Below, piece after piece: positions 15,963 through 24,217 of a stretch of DNA of 64,000 nucleotides. Numbering within the stretch: the first letter of the stretch is position 1; each line of letters starts with the position of its first letter. Made by a program: the position numbers and the translations under genes. Source of the stretch: Candidatus Tepidifontimicrobium thermophilum (GTDB lineage Bacteria > Sysuimicrobiota > Sysuimicrobiia > Sysuimicrobiales > Sysuimicrobiaceae); the NCBI GenBank assembly GCA_031296405.1, contig JAVKKH010000002.1, forward strand, positions 165,666 to 229,665, given 5' to 3'. Under the pieces are notes generated by a model. The model was given only the letters and a program-made list of their open reading frames with translations. It ran no database searches and was not told the DNA's origin.

Positions 15963-17927
15963 GTGTTGCGCATGGAGACGACGGTGCTGGGCGGCGAGGT
16001 GGTGTGGCGTCCGAGCCCGGAGGTGGTGGAGCGCAGCCGGATCTTCCGGTTCATGCGGCGGCACCGCCTGCCTTCCTACGACGAACTGTACCGGAAGTCG
16101 GTGGAGGAACCGGTCTGGTTCTGGCCGGCGGCGCTGGAGGAGATGGACGTCCGGTGGTACCGGCCCTATGACCAGGTGTACGACGACCGCCGGGGGATCG
16201 AGTGGACGGAGTGGTTCTGCGGGGGTGAGCTGAATCTGGTCCACAACGCAGTGGAGAAGTACCGGGGCACGCCGGCAGCGTCCCGGGTGGCGCTGTGGTG
16301 GGAGGGGGAGGACGGGGCGCAGCGGTGCCTCACGTACGCGGAGCTGGACGCGGAGGTATCCCGGGCCGCTTCCGCGCTGGGGCAGCTTGGGGTGGGACGG
16401 GGCGACCGCGTGGCCCTCTACCTCCCGATGGTTCCCGAGGTGGCGGTAGCGCTGCTGGCGTGCGCGAAGGTGGGCGCGGTAGTGACGCCGGTGTTTTCCG
16501 GGTTCGCCCCGGAGGCGGTGGCCACGCGGGTTCGGGACTGCGAGGCGAAGGTCATCATCACCGCGGACGGGTTCTACCGCCGGGGGCAGGTGGTCCCCCT
16601 GTGGCGGCAGGCGGACGAGGCGGCGCGTGAGTCGCCGAGCGTGGAGCACCTCCTGGTGGTCCGCCGGGTGGGCCGGACGGACGGGTGGCAAGCCGGACGG
16701 GACGTGTGGTGGCACGAGGCCACCGCCGGCCAGCCCCCCGAGGCTCCTACAGAGCCCATGGGTTCCATGGACCCCTTCATGATCATCTACACATCGGGGA
16801 CCACCGGGCGCCCGAAGGGGACGGTGCACGTGCACGCGGGGTTCCCCATCAAGGGCAGCTGTGACATGGCATTCCACTTCGACGTGCAGCCCGGAGACGT
16901 GGTGTTCTGGCTCACCGACATGGGCTGGATGATGGGACCGTGGCTGGTCTTAGGCGTGCTCAGCCTGGGTGCCAGCATGGTTCTGTACGAGGGCGTGCCG
17001 GACCACCCCCACCCCGGGCGTCTGTGGGAGCTGGTGGACCGATACGGGATCACGGTGTTCGGGATCGCGCCCACCGCGGTCCGTGCCCTCATGCGGCACG
17101 GGGAGGACTGGCCCGCCCGCTACCGGCTGGACAGCCTGCGGGTGCTGGGTTCCACGGGCGAGCCGTGGAACCCGGACCCCTACCTCTGGTACTTCCGGCA
17201 CGTGGGCCGGGGGCGGTGCCCCATCGTGAACTACTCGGGAGGCACGGAGGTCTCGGGCGGGATCGTCTGCGGCACCGTGGTCCACCCCTGCAAGCCGTGC
17301 TCGTTCGCGGGGCCGTGCCTGGGGATGGCCGCGGACGTGTACGACGCGGAGGGCAGGCCCGCCCGGCCGGGCGAGGTGGGCGAGCTGGTGGTCACCAGAC
17401 CCTGGCCCGGTATGACCAAGGGGTTCTGGAAGGATCCCCAGCGCTACCTGGAGACCTATTGGTCCCGGTGGCCGGGGGTGTGGGTGCACGGTGACTGGGC
17501 GGCACGGGATGAGGAAGGCTTCTGGTACATCCTGGGCCGTTCGGACGACACCCTGAAGGTGGCGGGCAAACGCGTGGGGCCCGCGGAGGTGGAGTCCGCG
17601 CTGGTCACACACCCCGCGGTGAGCGAGGCCGCGGCGGTGGGCATCCCCCACGAGGTCAAGGGGGAGGCGGTGGCCTGCTTCGTGGTGCTCAAGCCGGGCC
17701 ACCAGCCCAGCGAGCTGCTGGCGCAGGAGCTTCAGGACCTGGTGGCGCAGCGGTTGGGCAGGGCTTTGCGGCCCGAGGTGGTGGAGTTCGTCCCCGACCT
17801 GCCGAAGACCCGCAACGCCAAGATCATGCGGCGGGTGATCCGGGCCGCCTACCTCGGGCAGGACCCGGGGGACCTGAGCGCCCTGGAGAACCCGGGGGCG
17901 GTAGCGGCCATCAGCCGCCGGCGCTAG
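15963..17927 (+). CDS. Acetyl-CoA-synthetase-like AMP-forming acyl-CoA ligase
   Basis: 654 residues of the ANL superfamily. The acetyl-CoA-synthetase N-terminal cap (RRHRLPSYDELYRKSVEEP, FCGGELNLVHNAVEK) is followed by the P-loop YTSGTTGRPKG, TDMGWMMGPW, NYSGGTEVSGGI, the ATP-binding HGDWAARDEEGFWYILGRSDDTLKVAGKR, and the catalytic-lysine end KTRNAKIMRR. It forms acyl-adenylate then acyl-CoA; acetate or propionate is the likely substrate, though this branch differs from classical Acs and could prefer other short acids. The Acs lysine is the regulated acetylation site in relatives. The GTG at 15963 or the ATG at 15972 may start. Its end overlaps the convergent REC-GGDEF gene by 17 bases. Confidence 0.88.
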   Translation: MLRMETTVLGGEVVWRPSPEVVERSRIFRFMRRHRLPSYDELYRKSVEEPVWFWPAALEEMDVRWYRPYDQVYDDRRGIEWTEWFCGGELNLVHNAVEKYRGTPAASRVALWWEGEDGAQRCLTYAELDAEVSRAASALGQLGVGRGDRVALYLPMVPEVAVALLACAKVGAVVTPVFSGFAPEAVATRVRDCEAKVIITADGFYRRGQVVPLWRQADEAARESPSVEHLLVVRRVGRTDGWQAGRDVWWHEATAGQPPEAPTEPMGSMDPFMIIYTSGTTGRPKGTVHVHAGFPIKGSCDMAFHFDVQPGDVVFWLTDMGWMMGPWLVLGVLSLGASMVLYEGVPDHPHPGRLWELVDRYGITVFGIAPTAVRALMRHGEDWPARYRLDSLRVLGSTGEPWNPDPYLWYFRHVGRGRCPIVNYSGGTEVSGGIVCGTVVHPCKPCSFAGPCLGMAADVYDAEGRPARPGEVGELVVTRPWPGMTKGFWKDPQRYLETYWSRWPGVWVHGDWAARDEEGFWYILGRSDDTLKVAGKRVGPAEVESALVTHPAVSEAAAVGIPHEVKGEAVACFVVLKPGHQPSELLAQELQDLVAQRLGRALRPEVVEFVPDLPKTRNAKIMRRVIRAAYLGQDPGDLSALENPGAVAAISRRR

Positions 17928-18870
17928 GCGCGGGGCCTGGCTCAGACGCCGCGGACAGGGTGCGGGTGGCTTGCCCGAGGGCGTCCGCGCCGTTCTCCAG
18001 GGTGGCGTGGGCGGTCCGCAGCCGGAGCAGCAGACCGGGGTAGCGGACGGGCCGGTAGTGTTGTGCCTCGGCGTGGATGCGGTCGGTGATGGACTGCACC
18101 CGCTGCCGGTCCCCGTTGTCCAGCAGCGCCGCCAGGATTCCGTGGCCCAGGTGGGCCACCGCGTCGGTGCTGCGGACCGCTCCGCGCAGCGCGCCCGCCG
18201 CGTGCTGCAGCATCCCCTCCAGCGCCTCAGCACCGTACGCTGCCTGCACCCGGGGGACGTCCAGCACCTGCACCACCAGCACCGTGAACCGCTCTCCGAA
18301 CAGACGGCTGCGGGCCCTGCGTTCCTCGTACAGCCTCCGGAAAGCCGCGGGGCTGAGGAGGCCCGTCGTGGGGTCCACATCGGTCTCTGCCAGCTCGCGC
18401 AGGCTCCGGCGCAGTAGTGCGTGCTCCACCGCGTGACGCACCAGCTCCCGGCTCGGCGGGCCGTCGTTGAAGAGGAACTCGTCGGCCCCCGCGTCCAGGG
18501 CGAGGGCCACCGTCTCCCGCAGCGCGCGGGGTGCCAGCAGCAGGATGGGGGTCTGGCGGTACGCCCGGAGCGCGCGTACCGCGTCGGGCGCGGGGCGGCC
18601 GCAGGACTCCGTGTCGAGAACGATCAGGTCGTAGTGGTCCGTGCGCAGCAGCTCCAGGGCGTCCGCAAGCGGTGCCGCTTCTGCGCGGCAGCCTGAGCCG
18701 AGGCCGTCCGCAAGCCACGGGGGCACGGAGTTGCCCACCACGAGGGCGCTGGGCACGGCCGGTCCCTCAGCGGACGTACCGGGGTCTGGGCTGGCCGCAG
18801 GTGGAAGGGACTGCTGGAGGGCCTGACGCCACTGCTCCAGACGTTTCCACCACGAGGGCCTGCTGCTCAC
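17911..18870 (-). CDS. Degenerate response-regulator/GGDEF protein
   Basis: 319 residues. A receiver-like domain (about residues 40-150) keeps an aspartate in YDLIVLDTES. A diguanylate-cyclase-like domain follows: DPTTGLLSPAAFRRLYEERRARS starts like GGDEF proteins, but the catalytic GGDEF turn reads LGHGI, and the metal- and GTP-binding residues are gone. It cannot be an active cyclase; a c-di-GMP or protein-binding role is possible. The start at 18870 fits a TACACT box seven bases upstream; a GTG two codons earlier is the alternative. It is flanked by a SPOR-type protein on the same strand. Confidence 0.72.
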   Translation of the reverse strand: MSSRPSWWKRLEQWRQALQQSLPPAASPDPGTSAEGPAVPSALVVGNSVPPWLADGLGSGCRAEAAPLADALELLRTDHYDLIVLDTESCGRPAPDAVRALRAYRQTPILLLAPRALRETVALALDAGADEFLFNDGPPSRELVRHAVEHALLRRSLRELAETDVDPTTGLLSPAAFRRLYEERRARSRLFGERFTVLVVQVLDVPRVQAAYGAEALEGMLQHAAGALRGAVRSTDAVAHLGHGILAALLDNGDRQRVQSITDRIHAEAQHYRPVRYPGLLLRLRTAHATLENGADALGQATRTLSAASEPGPAPSAGG

Positions 18871-18877
18871 GGCCACC

Positions 18878-18883
18878 AGTGTA
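18878..18883 (-). promoter_or_regulatory. -10 box for leaderless REC-GGDEF transcript
   Basis: TACACT on the minus strand is followed by exactly seven bases and the GTG at 18870. There is no ribosome site and no clear -35. Confidence 0.4.
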
Positions 18884-18913
18884 GCGCGGCGGCGGATCTC
18901 AGCGGCACGACCT

Positions 18914-19606
18914 TCACCGGCGGGTGAGGGAGAACGGGACGCCGCCTTCGTGCAGGGTCCGGGCGAAGGCGAGGGCGGCCCGCTCGTCCAACGGTCCCAC
19001 GACCACCGCGTAGGAAGGGGTCCTCACAGGGTGCACCACGGCGCTGTAGCCGCGGGCCCGCACCGCCCGTGCCGTTCGCCGCGCAGCGGCTCCGTCCCGG
19101 AACTCGCCGAAGTCGAGGAGGTAGCTGCCGTCCGGCTGCGCCCGCACGTCGCACGGAAGCCCTACCGCCGCCAGCAGCCTGCAGCGTTCCTCTGCGGCCC
19201 TGCGGGCCCGAAGGGCCGCGGAGGTGACGCGGAACGACCGCACGGTCCACTCCGTCTGCACGCGCCCGACGACCCCGTGGCGTTCCAGCACCCGGTCCGC
19301 CAGGTTACCCAGCTGCTGCAGGTCCGCGACGGGGCCGAGCCGGACCCAGTAGGCCCGTGCGAGAGCGGGCTCCGTGAGGGCGGGTGGCGCGACGGTGGGC
19401 CGGGTCTGAGGGGGCACGTGCTGGCCCACGACCGCGGGGGGCTTCGTGGGCGGACCGGGCCTGGCGGAGGCCCACAGCCCTGCGACCAGCACCAGGGCCG
19501 CGGTGGCCCACAGCGCCACGCCGAGCCGGCTTCGAGAGCTAGACCGGTCCCCCCGTGCGACCACAGTTCGGACTCCGAAGGTCCCTTTTCCCGGACTGAC
19601 CGTCAC
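18914..19606 (-). CDS. Membrane-anchored SPOR-like repeat protein
   Basis: 230 residues. A basic N-terminus precedes a single membrane helix (ALWATAALVLVAGLW, about residues 31-45), then a Pro/Thr-rich linker and two repeats resembling SPOR domains. Each repeat has an opening strand such as YWVRLGPVADLQQLGNLADRV and a second half like YAVVVGPLDERAALAFARTL. SPOR domains bind denuded peptidoglycan glycans, usually at the division site. GTG at 19606 was chosen because GGAG lies five bases upstream; longer frames would run into the divergent molybdoprotein gene. Confidence 0.7.
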   Translation of the reverse strand: MTVSPGKGTFGVRTVVARGDRSSSRSRLGVALWATAALVLVAGLWASARPGPPTKPPAVVGQHVPPQTRPTVAPPALTEPALARAYWVRLGPVADLQQLGNLADRVLERHGVVGRVQTEWTVRSFRVTSAALRARRAAEERCRLLAAVGLPCDVRAQPDGSYLLDFGEFRDGAAARRTARAVRARGYSAVVHPVRTPSYAVVVGPLDERAALAFARTLHEGGVPFSLTRR

Positions 19607-19622
19607 CGTCGCTCCGCAATCC

Positions 19623-19652
19623 TGTTTACCCCCGAAGCCGGTAGAATAGACT
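19623..19652 (+). promoter_or_regulatory. Promoter of the molybdoprotein gene
   Basis: TGTTTA (19623-19628), 18 bases, TAGACT (19647-19652). A second overlapping -10 candidate TAGAAT is at 19642. The leader is short, with GGAGG before the ATG at 19677. Confidence 0.45.
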
Positions 19653-19676
19653 CCGAACGCCTGTTGGAGGTCGCGG

Positions 19677-21977
19677 ATGGCTGAGGGCACGCAGTGGATG
19701 GGACGACGGCTCCGCCGCGTGGAGGACCCCAAGCTGCTTCAGGGGCGCGGCGCGTTCGTGGAAGACGTGGCGTTGGACGGCACGCTGCACGTGGCGCTGG
19801 TCCGCAGCCCCCACGCCCACGCCCGGGTGGTTACCGTCGACACGCGAAGTGCGGAGAGGGTCGCCGGGGTGGTGGAAGTCCTCACCGGGGAAGACGTGGA
19901 CCTACCGGGGGTCCCCGCCGAGGGCCTGCGGGGCGCCAAGCTGGCCCTGCACCCGGTCCTGGCCCGCGGGACGGTGCGGTACGTGGGGGAACCGGTTGCG
20001 GCGGTGGTGGCTACCACCCGCGCTCAGGCGGAGGACGCCGCGGCGGCGGTGGAGGTGAGCTACGAGCCGCTGGAGGCGGTCACGGACCCCGCGCAGGCGC
20101 TGGAAGGTCGGGTGCTGGTGCACCCTGAGCTGCACACGAACGTGGCCTACCGTCGCCAGGTGCGGGCCGGTGACCCGGACGGGGCTTTGGCGCGGGCCCA
20201 CCGGGTGGTGCAGGCCACGATCCGCCAGCAGCGGGTGGCCGCCATCCCCCTGGAGCCTCGCGCGGTGCTGGCCTCGTGGGACGGGGCGCGGGGACTGCTG
20301 ACCGTGTGGTCGTCCACACAGGTCCCCCACGACCTGAGGGATGCGCTGGCCGACGTCCTGGGCCTGCGGCTCAACCAGATCCGCGTGGTGGCACCGGACG
20401 TGGGCGGAGGGTTCGGCGCGAAGCTGAACACGTATCCCGAGGAGGTGTTGGTGGCGTACCTGAGCCGGCGGCTCCGTCGGCCTGTGAAGTGGGTGGAGAC
20501 CCGCAGGGAGAACCTGCTGGCCACCGCCCAGGGCCGGTCCCAGACCGGCCGCTTCGAGGTGGCCTGCGACGCCCGGGGCAGGGTGCTGGCCCTCCGGGCG
20601 CACCTGTTGGCGGACATCGGTGCCTACACCCTGTCGACCACCGTGGACATCCCGGCCCTGACGGTGCGGGTGCTCACCGGCCCGTACGCCATCGAGCACG
20701 TGCAGGCGGAGGTCGTGGAGGTATACACGCACAAGACGCCCACGGGCGCGTACCGGGGCGCCGGGCGGCCTGAGGCCACCTTCTATCTCGAACGACTGAT
20801 GGACCTGGTAGCCGCGGAGCTGGGACTGGACCCGGCCGTGGTGCGGCGCCGCAACCTGCTGCCCAAAAGCGCGTTCCCGTACAAGGCGCCCACCGGCGCG
20901 CGGTACGACACAGGGGACTACCGGAGGGCGTTGCGGGTACTGCTGGACCGCGCGGGGTACGCGGAGCTGCGCCGCCGGCAGGCGGAGGAACGGGCGCGGG
21001 GCCGCTATTTGGGGATCGGGCTGTCCTGCTACGTGGAGGTGTGCACCTACGGGTGGGAGACGGCCCGCGTGCGCGTGGCACCGGACGGGAGCGCGGTGGT
21101 GCTCACCGGGACCTCGCCCCACGGGCAAGGGGGGGCTACGGGGTTCGCGCAGATCGTGGCGGACCGGCTGGGGATCCCGCCGGACCGCGTCCACGTGATC
21201 TCAGGGGACACCCTGGCGATCCCCTCCGGCATGGGGACCGCGGGGAGCCGGACCCTGGTGGTGGGCGGCTCCGCGGTACTGCGGGCCGCAGAGAAGGTGC
21301 GGCGGAAGATGCTGCGGGTGGCAGCCCACCTGCTGGAGGCTTCCCCGAGGGACGTCGAGCTGCGGGACGGCAAGGTGGCAGTGCGAGGCTCGGACCGCGC
21401 GGTCACCGTGGAGGAGGTGGCGGAGGCCGCCTATCAGGCCAACCGGCTGCCCAGCGGGCTGAGCCCCGGCTTGGACGAGGAGGGCAGCTTCGTGGTCGAG
21501 CAGGCCACGGCTCCCTTCGGCGCGCACCTGTGCGTGGTGGAGGTGGACCCGGAGACCGGACAGGTGCGGGTCTTGCGGTACGTGAGCGTGGACGACTGCG
21601 GGGTGGTCGTCAACCCGCTCCTGGTGGAAGGTCAGATCCAGGGCGGGATCGTGCAGGCGATGGGCCAGGCCCTGATGGAGGAGGTGGTGTACGACGCGGC
21701 AGGCCAGCCCCTGACGGTGACCCTGGCGGACTATCCGGTGCCGCGGGCGGCGCACGCCCCCGCGGTCGAGATGCACCGGACGGTGACGCCGTCTCCCACC
21801 AACCCGCTGGGGGCCAAGGGCGTGGGCGAGGCGGGGACCATCGGTGCCACGCCGGCGTTCGCGAACGCGGTGCTGGACGCCTTGCGGCCCTTCGGGGTCC
21901 GGCACCTGGACACCCCCCTTCGGGCCGAGCGGATCTGGCGGGCCGTCCGGGAGAGCCAAACCGTGACACGTCCGTGA
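19677..21977 (+). CDS. Xanthine-dehydrogenase-family molybdopterin-binding subunit (CoxL-like, form II)
   Basis: A 766-residue large subunit that holds the Mo-molybdopterin-cytosine-dinucleotide centre. The N-terminal hammerhead domain (RRVEDPKLLQGRGAFVED) is followed by Mo-binding blocks GGGFGAK, the active-site loop AYRGAGR (358-364), HGQGGATGFAQIVADRLG, and GAKGVGEAG with catalytic Glu718. AYRGAGR is the form II signature; the true CO-dehydrogenase motif AYxCSFR is absent, so CO oxidation is unproven, and purine or aromatic hydroxylation is as likely. No FAD (medium) or 2Fe-2S (small) subunit gene is adjacent, so it must borrow partners or act alone. GGAGG precedes the ATG. Confidence 0.87.
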   Translation: MAEGTQWMGRRLRRVEDPKLLQGRGAFVEDVALDGTLHVALVRSPHAHARVVTVDTRSAERVAGVVEVLTGEDVDLPGVPAEGLRGAKLALHPVLARGTVRYVGEPVAAVVATTRAQAEDAAAAVEVSYEPLEAVTDPAQALEGRVLVHPELHTNVAYRRQVRAGDPDGALARAHRVVQATIRQQRVAAIPLEPRAVLASWDGARGLLTVWSSTQVPHDLRDALADVLGLRLNQIRVVAPDVGGGFGAKLNTYPEEVLVAYLSRRLRRPVKWVETRRENLLATAQGRSQTGRFEVACDARGRVLALRAHLLADIGAYTLSTTVDIPALTVRVLTGPYAIEHVQAEVVEVYTHKTPTGAYRGAGRPEATFYLERLMDLVAAELGLDPAVVRRRNLLPKSAFPYKAPTGARYDTGDYRRALRVLLDRAGYAELRRRQAEERARGRYLGIGLSCYVEVCTYGWETARVRVAPDGSAVVLTGTSPHGQGGATGFAQIVADRLGIPPDRVHVISGDTLAIPSGMGTAGSRTLVVGGSAVLRAAEKVRRKMLRVAAHLLEASPRDVELRDGKVAVRGSDRAVTVEEVAEAAYQANRLPSGLSPGLDEEGSFVVEQATAPFGAHLCVVEVDPETGQVRVLRYVSVDDCGVVVNPLLVEGQIQGGIVQAMGQALMEEVVYDAAGQPLTVTLADYPVPRAAHAPAVEMHRTVTPSPTNPLGAKGVGEAGTIGATPAFANAVLDALRPFGVRHLDTPLRAERIWRAVRESQTVTRP

Positions 21978-21983
21978 AGGGGC

Positions 21984-22019
21984 CCTCCCACCATGGACGG
22001 GTAGCGAAGCGGTGGGAGG
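21984..22019 (+). promoter_or_regulatory. Hairpin that sequesters the CHRD gene ribosome site
   Basis: CCTCCCACC (21984-21992) pairs perfectly with GGTGGGAGG (22011-22019), with an 18-base loop. The right arm contains the Shine-Dalgarno GGGAGG for the ATG at 22025. When folded, the start site would be closed, which suggests translational control or a temperature effect. There is no T-tract, so it is not an intrinsic terminator. Confidence 0.45.
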
Positions 22020-22024
22020 CCATC

Positions 22025-22516
22025 ATGGGACGGATCTCAGTCCGGGTAGCGGTGCTGGCGGCGCTGCTGGGAACTGCGGCCGCGGCCAGGGCGCAAGGTG
22101 CCAACGTGTTCGTGGCGCACCTGTGGGGCAGGGAGCAGGTCCCCACGGTGGCGACCCCGGCGCTGGGGGTGGCCACGTTCGAGGTGGCGGCGGACGGGAA
22201 CAGCATCCGCTACCGGCTCGAAGTGTCGCGGGCGGTGAACGTGCAGATGGCACACATCCACGTGGCTCCGCCCGGGCAGAACGGGCCCGTGGTGGTGTGG
22301 CTGTACCCGTCCGCGCCGCCGCCGCAGCTCAGGCCCGGCCGGTTCGACGGCGAGCTGGCTTCTGGCGTCATCACCGCCGCCAGCCTGGTCGGGCCCCTGG
22401 CCCGGCAACCCCTTTCGGCGCTGCTGGAACGCGTCCGCGTGGGCGAGGCGTACGTGAACGTGCACACCGTCGCCCACCCGGGCGGCGAGATCCGGGGCCA
22501 GATCCTCCCACGCTGA
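22025..22516 (+). CDS. Exported CHRD-domain protein
   Basis: 163 residues with a signal peptide (MGRISVRVAVLAALLGTAAA, cleavage near ARAQ) and one CHRD beta domain. Family blocks are GVATFEVAADGNSIRYRLEV, MAHIHVAPPGQNGPVVVWLYP and AYVNVHTVAHPGGEIRGQI. CHRD domains were first described in chordin and occur in many bacterial exported proteins of unknown role; the conserved histidines (AHIH, VHT) may bind metal. It follows the molybdoprotein by 47 bases on the same strand, with a hairpin over its ribosome site. Confidence 0.88.
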   Translation: MGRISVRVAVLAALLGTAAAARAQGANVFVAHLWGREQVPTVATPALGVATFEVAADGNSIRYRLEVSRAVNVQMAHIHVAPPGQNGPVVVWLYPSAPPPQLRPGRFDGELASGVITAASLVGPLARQPLSALLERVRVGEAYVNVHTVAHPGGEIRGQILPR

Positions 22517-22525
22517 CGCGGCGGC

Positions 22526-22972
22526 CTAGGCGGGGGACGCCTGCTGCGGCCCTCGCATGGCCCGCAGGGCAGCCACCAGCACCTCCAGCGCCTGCGCCAC
22601 CTCCGGGCTGCGGAGCACCTGCCAGGCCTCCCCAAGGCTCAGAGGCCGGGTACGCGGCCGGGCCAGCTTCTCGTTGGCGGCCTGAGCCGCGTACAGGGCC
22701 AGCCGGAACAGGGGCTCGTACCGCACCTGGCCCAGGGCGCCCAGGAGCATCATGAGGTTGGCGAGCAGGGTCATGAGCTCCGGACGGGTAGCGGCGCTGA
22801 ACTGCTCGTCGAACTCCGCCAGCACGCCGTCCAGGGCGGCCAGCAGACCGCTGCGCTGCAGCCGTCCCACTACGTCCAGGAGCTGCTCCACCGCGTCCGC
22901 GTGCTCGGCCAGCTTGGCCAGCAGCCGGTCCATGGCCTCCCGGTCCGGTTGACGTGCGCTCACCTCGGTCAC
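22526..22972 (-). CDS. DUF1641 protein
   Basis: 148 residues, mainly helical, matching DUF1641: LLAKLAEHADAVEQLLDVV, FDEQFSAATRPELMTLLANLMMLLGALG and SPEVAQALEVLVAALRAM. Its function is unknown. Members usually neighbour sulfide:quinone-reductase-like flavoproteins, as here: it starts 15 bases after that gene's stop, with GAGGAGG for the GTG start. A membrane-binding or electron-transfer accessory role is inferred. Confidence 0.85.
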   Translation of the reverse strand: MTEVSARQPDREAMDRLLAKLAEHADAVEQLLDVVGRLQRSGLLAALDGVLAEFDEQFSAATRPELMTLLANLMMLLGALGQVRYEPLFRLALYAAQAANEKLARPRTRPLSLGEAWQVLRSPEVAQALEVLVAALRAMRGPQQASPA

Positions 22973-22987
22973 GGCGTCCCCTCCTCC

Positions 22988-24142
22988 TCACCGTCCGAAC
23001 AGGCTCGCAAACCACAGGCGCTCGAACCCGACCTTCACGGACCGGAACAGCCGCATCCCCCCCAGCAGGCGGCAGTCGGGGTAGGGGGCGCGTCCGTAGA
23101 GTTTGTCGGTGAAGTCGCACCACACCGCGGCGCCCATGTAGCCCGTGTCCATCACGCACACGCCCACCATGTTGTACAGCTCGCCCAGGTAGGCCCCCCG
23201 GACCCGGTCCAGGATCTGGGTGACCACGTGGTCCGCCTGGAAGTGGGCAAAGACGCCGGCCATGCCGAGCCCGATGGTGGGCGCTACCACGTCGCCGATC
23301 CCGTACACCTCCGGGTACCGCGGGGAGGCCATGCTGGGGAGGACGACGTCCATGTAACCGCCCGCAGCGGCCAGGGGCGAGTTGCGGACGGGCTCTGGGG
23401 GCGCGTGGGGCGGGATCAGGATGGCCAGGTCGTACTCCAGGGCGCGGCCGTCCCCAGAACGCAGCCCGCGCGAGTCGGGGTCGTGGGAGGCCAGCTGGAA
23501 GCCGCCCTGGAACTCTACCCGGAACTGCTGCAAAAACGCCCGGAACCCTTCCACCATGAGGGGGCCGAAGGTCTCCATGGGCTCCTGCCACGGGTGGAAG
23601 ACCGTGATGCGGGTGCGGTCGGAGACGTGGCGCTGGTCTGCCAGGTAGCGCATCATGAAGGCCACCTCGAAGGGCGCGGGCGGACAGCGGTAGGGCCACT
23701 CCACGGGGCCCACCACCACGTGCCCACCTCGGAACTCCCTCAGCGCTTCCCGCAACCGCACCGCGTGCTCCAGCTCCCACGGCCCCTCGAAGCCCTCCGT
23801 GCGGGGATCCTGCCGCAGCAGGGCGCCCAGAGCCACGATCAGGAAGTCGTAGTCCAGCGAGCCCGCGTCCGTGTCCACCCGCCGGGCCTCCGGGTCGATG
23901 CGGGTGACGGTGGCCCGCACCACCCTCGTGCCGTACCGCGCCTCCAGAAGCTTCAGCGGGCGCCGGACCTCGTCAGGCTCGCGCTTGCCCGTCATCACCC
24001 ACAGGTAGCTGGGCCGGTACTCGTGCCAGGGGCTCCGGTCCACCAGGACCACCTCCACCTCGCCGGGCCGGGACCACTCCCCCAGCCGCTTGGCCGCCAC
24101 CACGCCGCCACTCCCTCCTCCCAGGATCACCACGCGGTGCAT
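22988..24142 (-). CDS. FAD-dependent oxidoreductase, sulfide:quinone-reductase/NDH-2-like
   Basis: A 384-residue two-dinucleotide-binding flavoprotein. The FAD motif is VVILGGGSGG (residues 4-13), the central strand YDFLIVALGA, and the second flavin motif VYGIGDVVAP. The SQR-like segment PYRCPPAPFE holds one cysteine in the expected active-site place, and another Cys occurs in VGVCVMDTG, but not the full three-cysteine set of canonical SQR. It therefore may oxidise sulfide, another sulfur species, or NADH, and pass electrons to quinone. The ATG at 24142 has two GGAGG sites upstream. It is coupled with DUF1641. Confidence 0.83.
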   Translation of the reverse strand: MHRVVILGGGSGGVVAAKRLGEWSRPGEVEVVLVDRSPWHEYRPSYLWVMTGKREPDEVRRPLKLLEARYGTRVVRATVTRIDPEARRVDTDAGSLDYDFLIVALGALLRQDPRTEGFEGPWELEHAVRLREALREFRGGHVVVGPVEWPYRCPPAPFEVAFMMRYLADQRHVSDRTRITVFHPWQEPMETFGPLMVEGFRAFLQQFRVEFQGGFQLASHDPDSRGLRSGDGRALEYDLAILIPPHAPPEPVRNSPLAAAGGYMDVVLPSMASPRYPEVYGIGDVVAPTIGLGMAGVFAHFQADHVVTQILDRVRGAYLGELYNMVGVCVMDTGYMGAAVWCDFTDKLYGRAPYPDCRLLGGMRLFRSVKVGFERLWFASLFGR

Positions 24143-24217
24143 CGCGCTCGCCTCCTTTCCTCCTGGAGCGTAGCGGACCGCGGAGCCGCGGACCATCCGA
24201 CGGCGGCCCGAGGGCGG

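Noticed and set aside
16866..17000. acs gene as canonical acetyl-CoA synthetase
   Set aside because: The fold and motifs fit, but the sequence is a divergent branch, so the symbol acs was withheld.
20745..20765. Assignment of the molybdoprotein as aerobic CO dehydrogenase
   Set aside because: The loop is AYRGAGR rather than AYxCSFR, and no CoxS or CoxM gene is adjacent.
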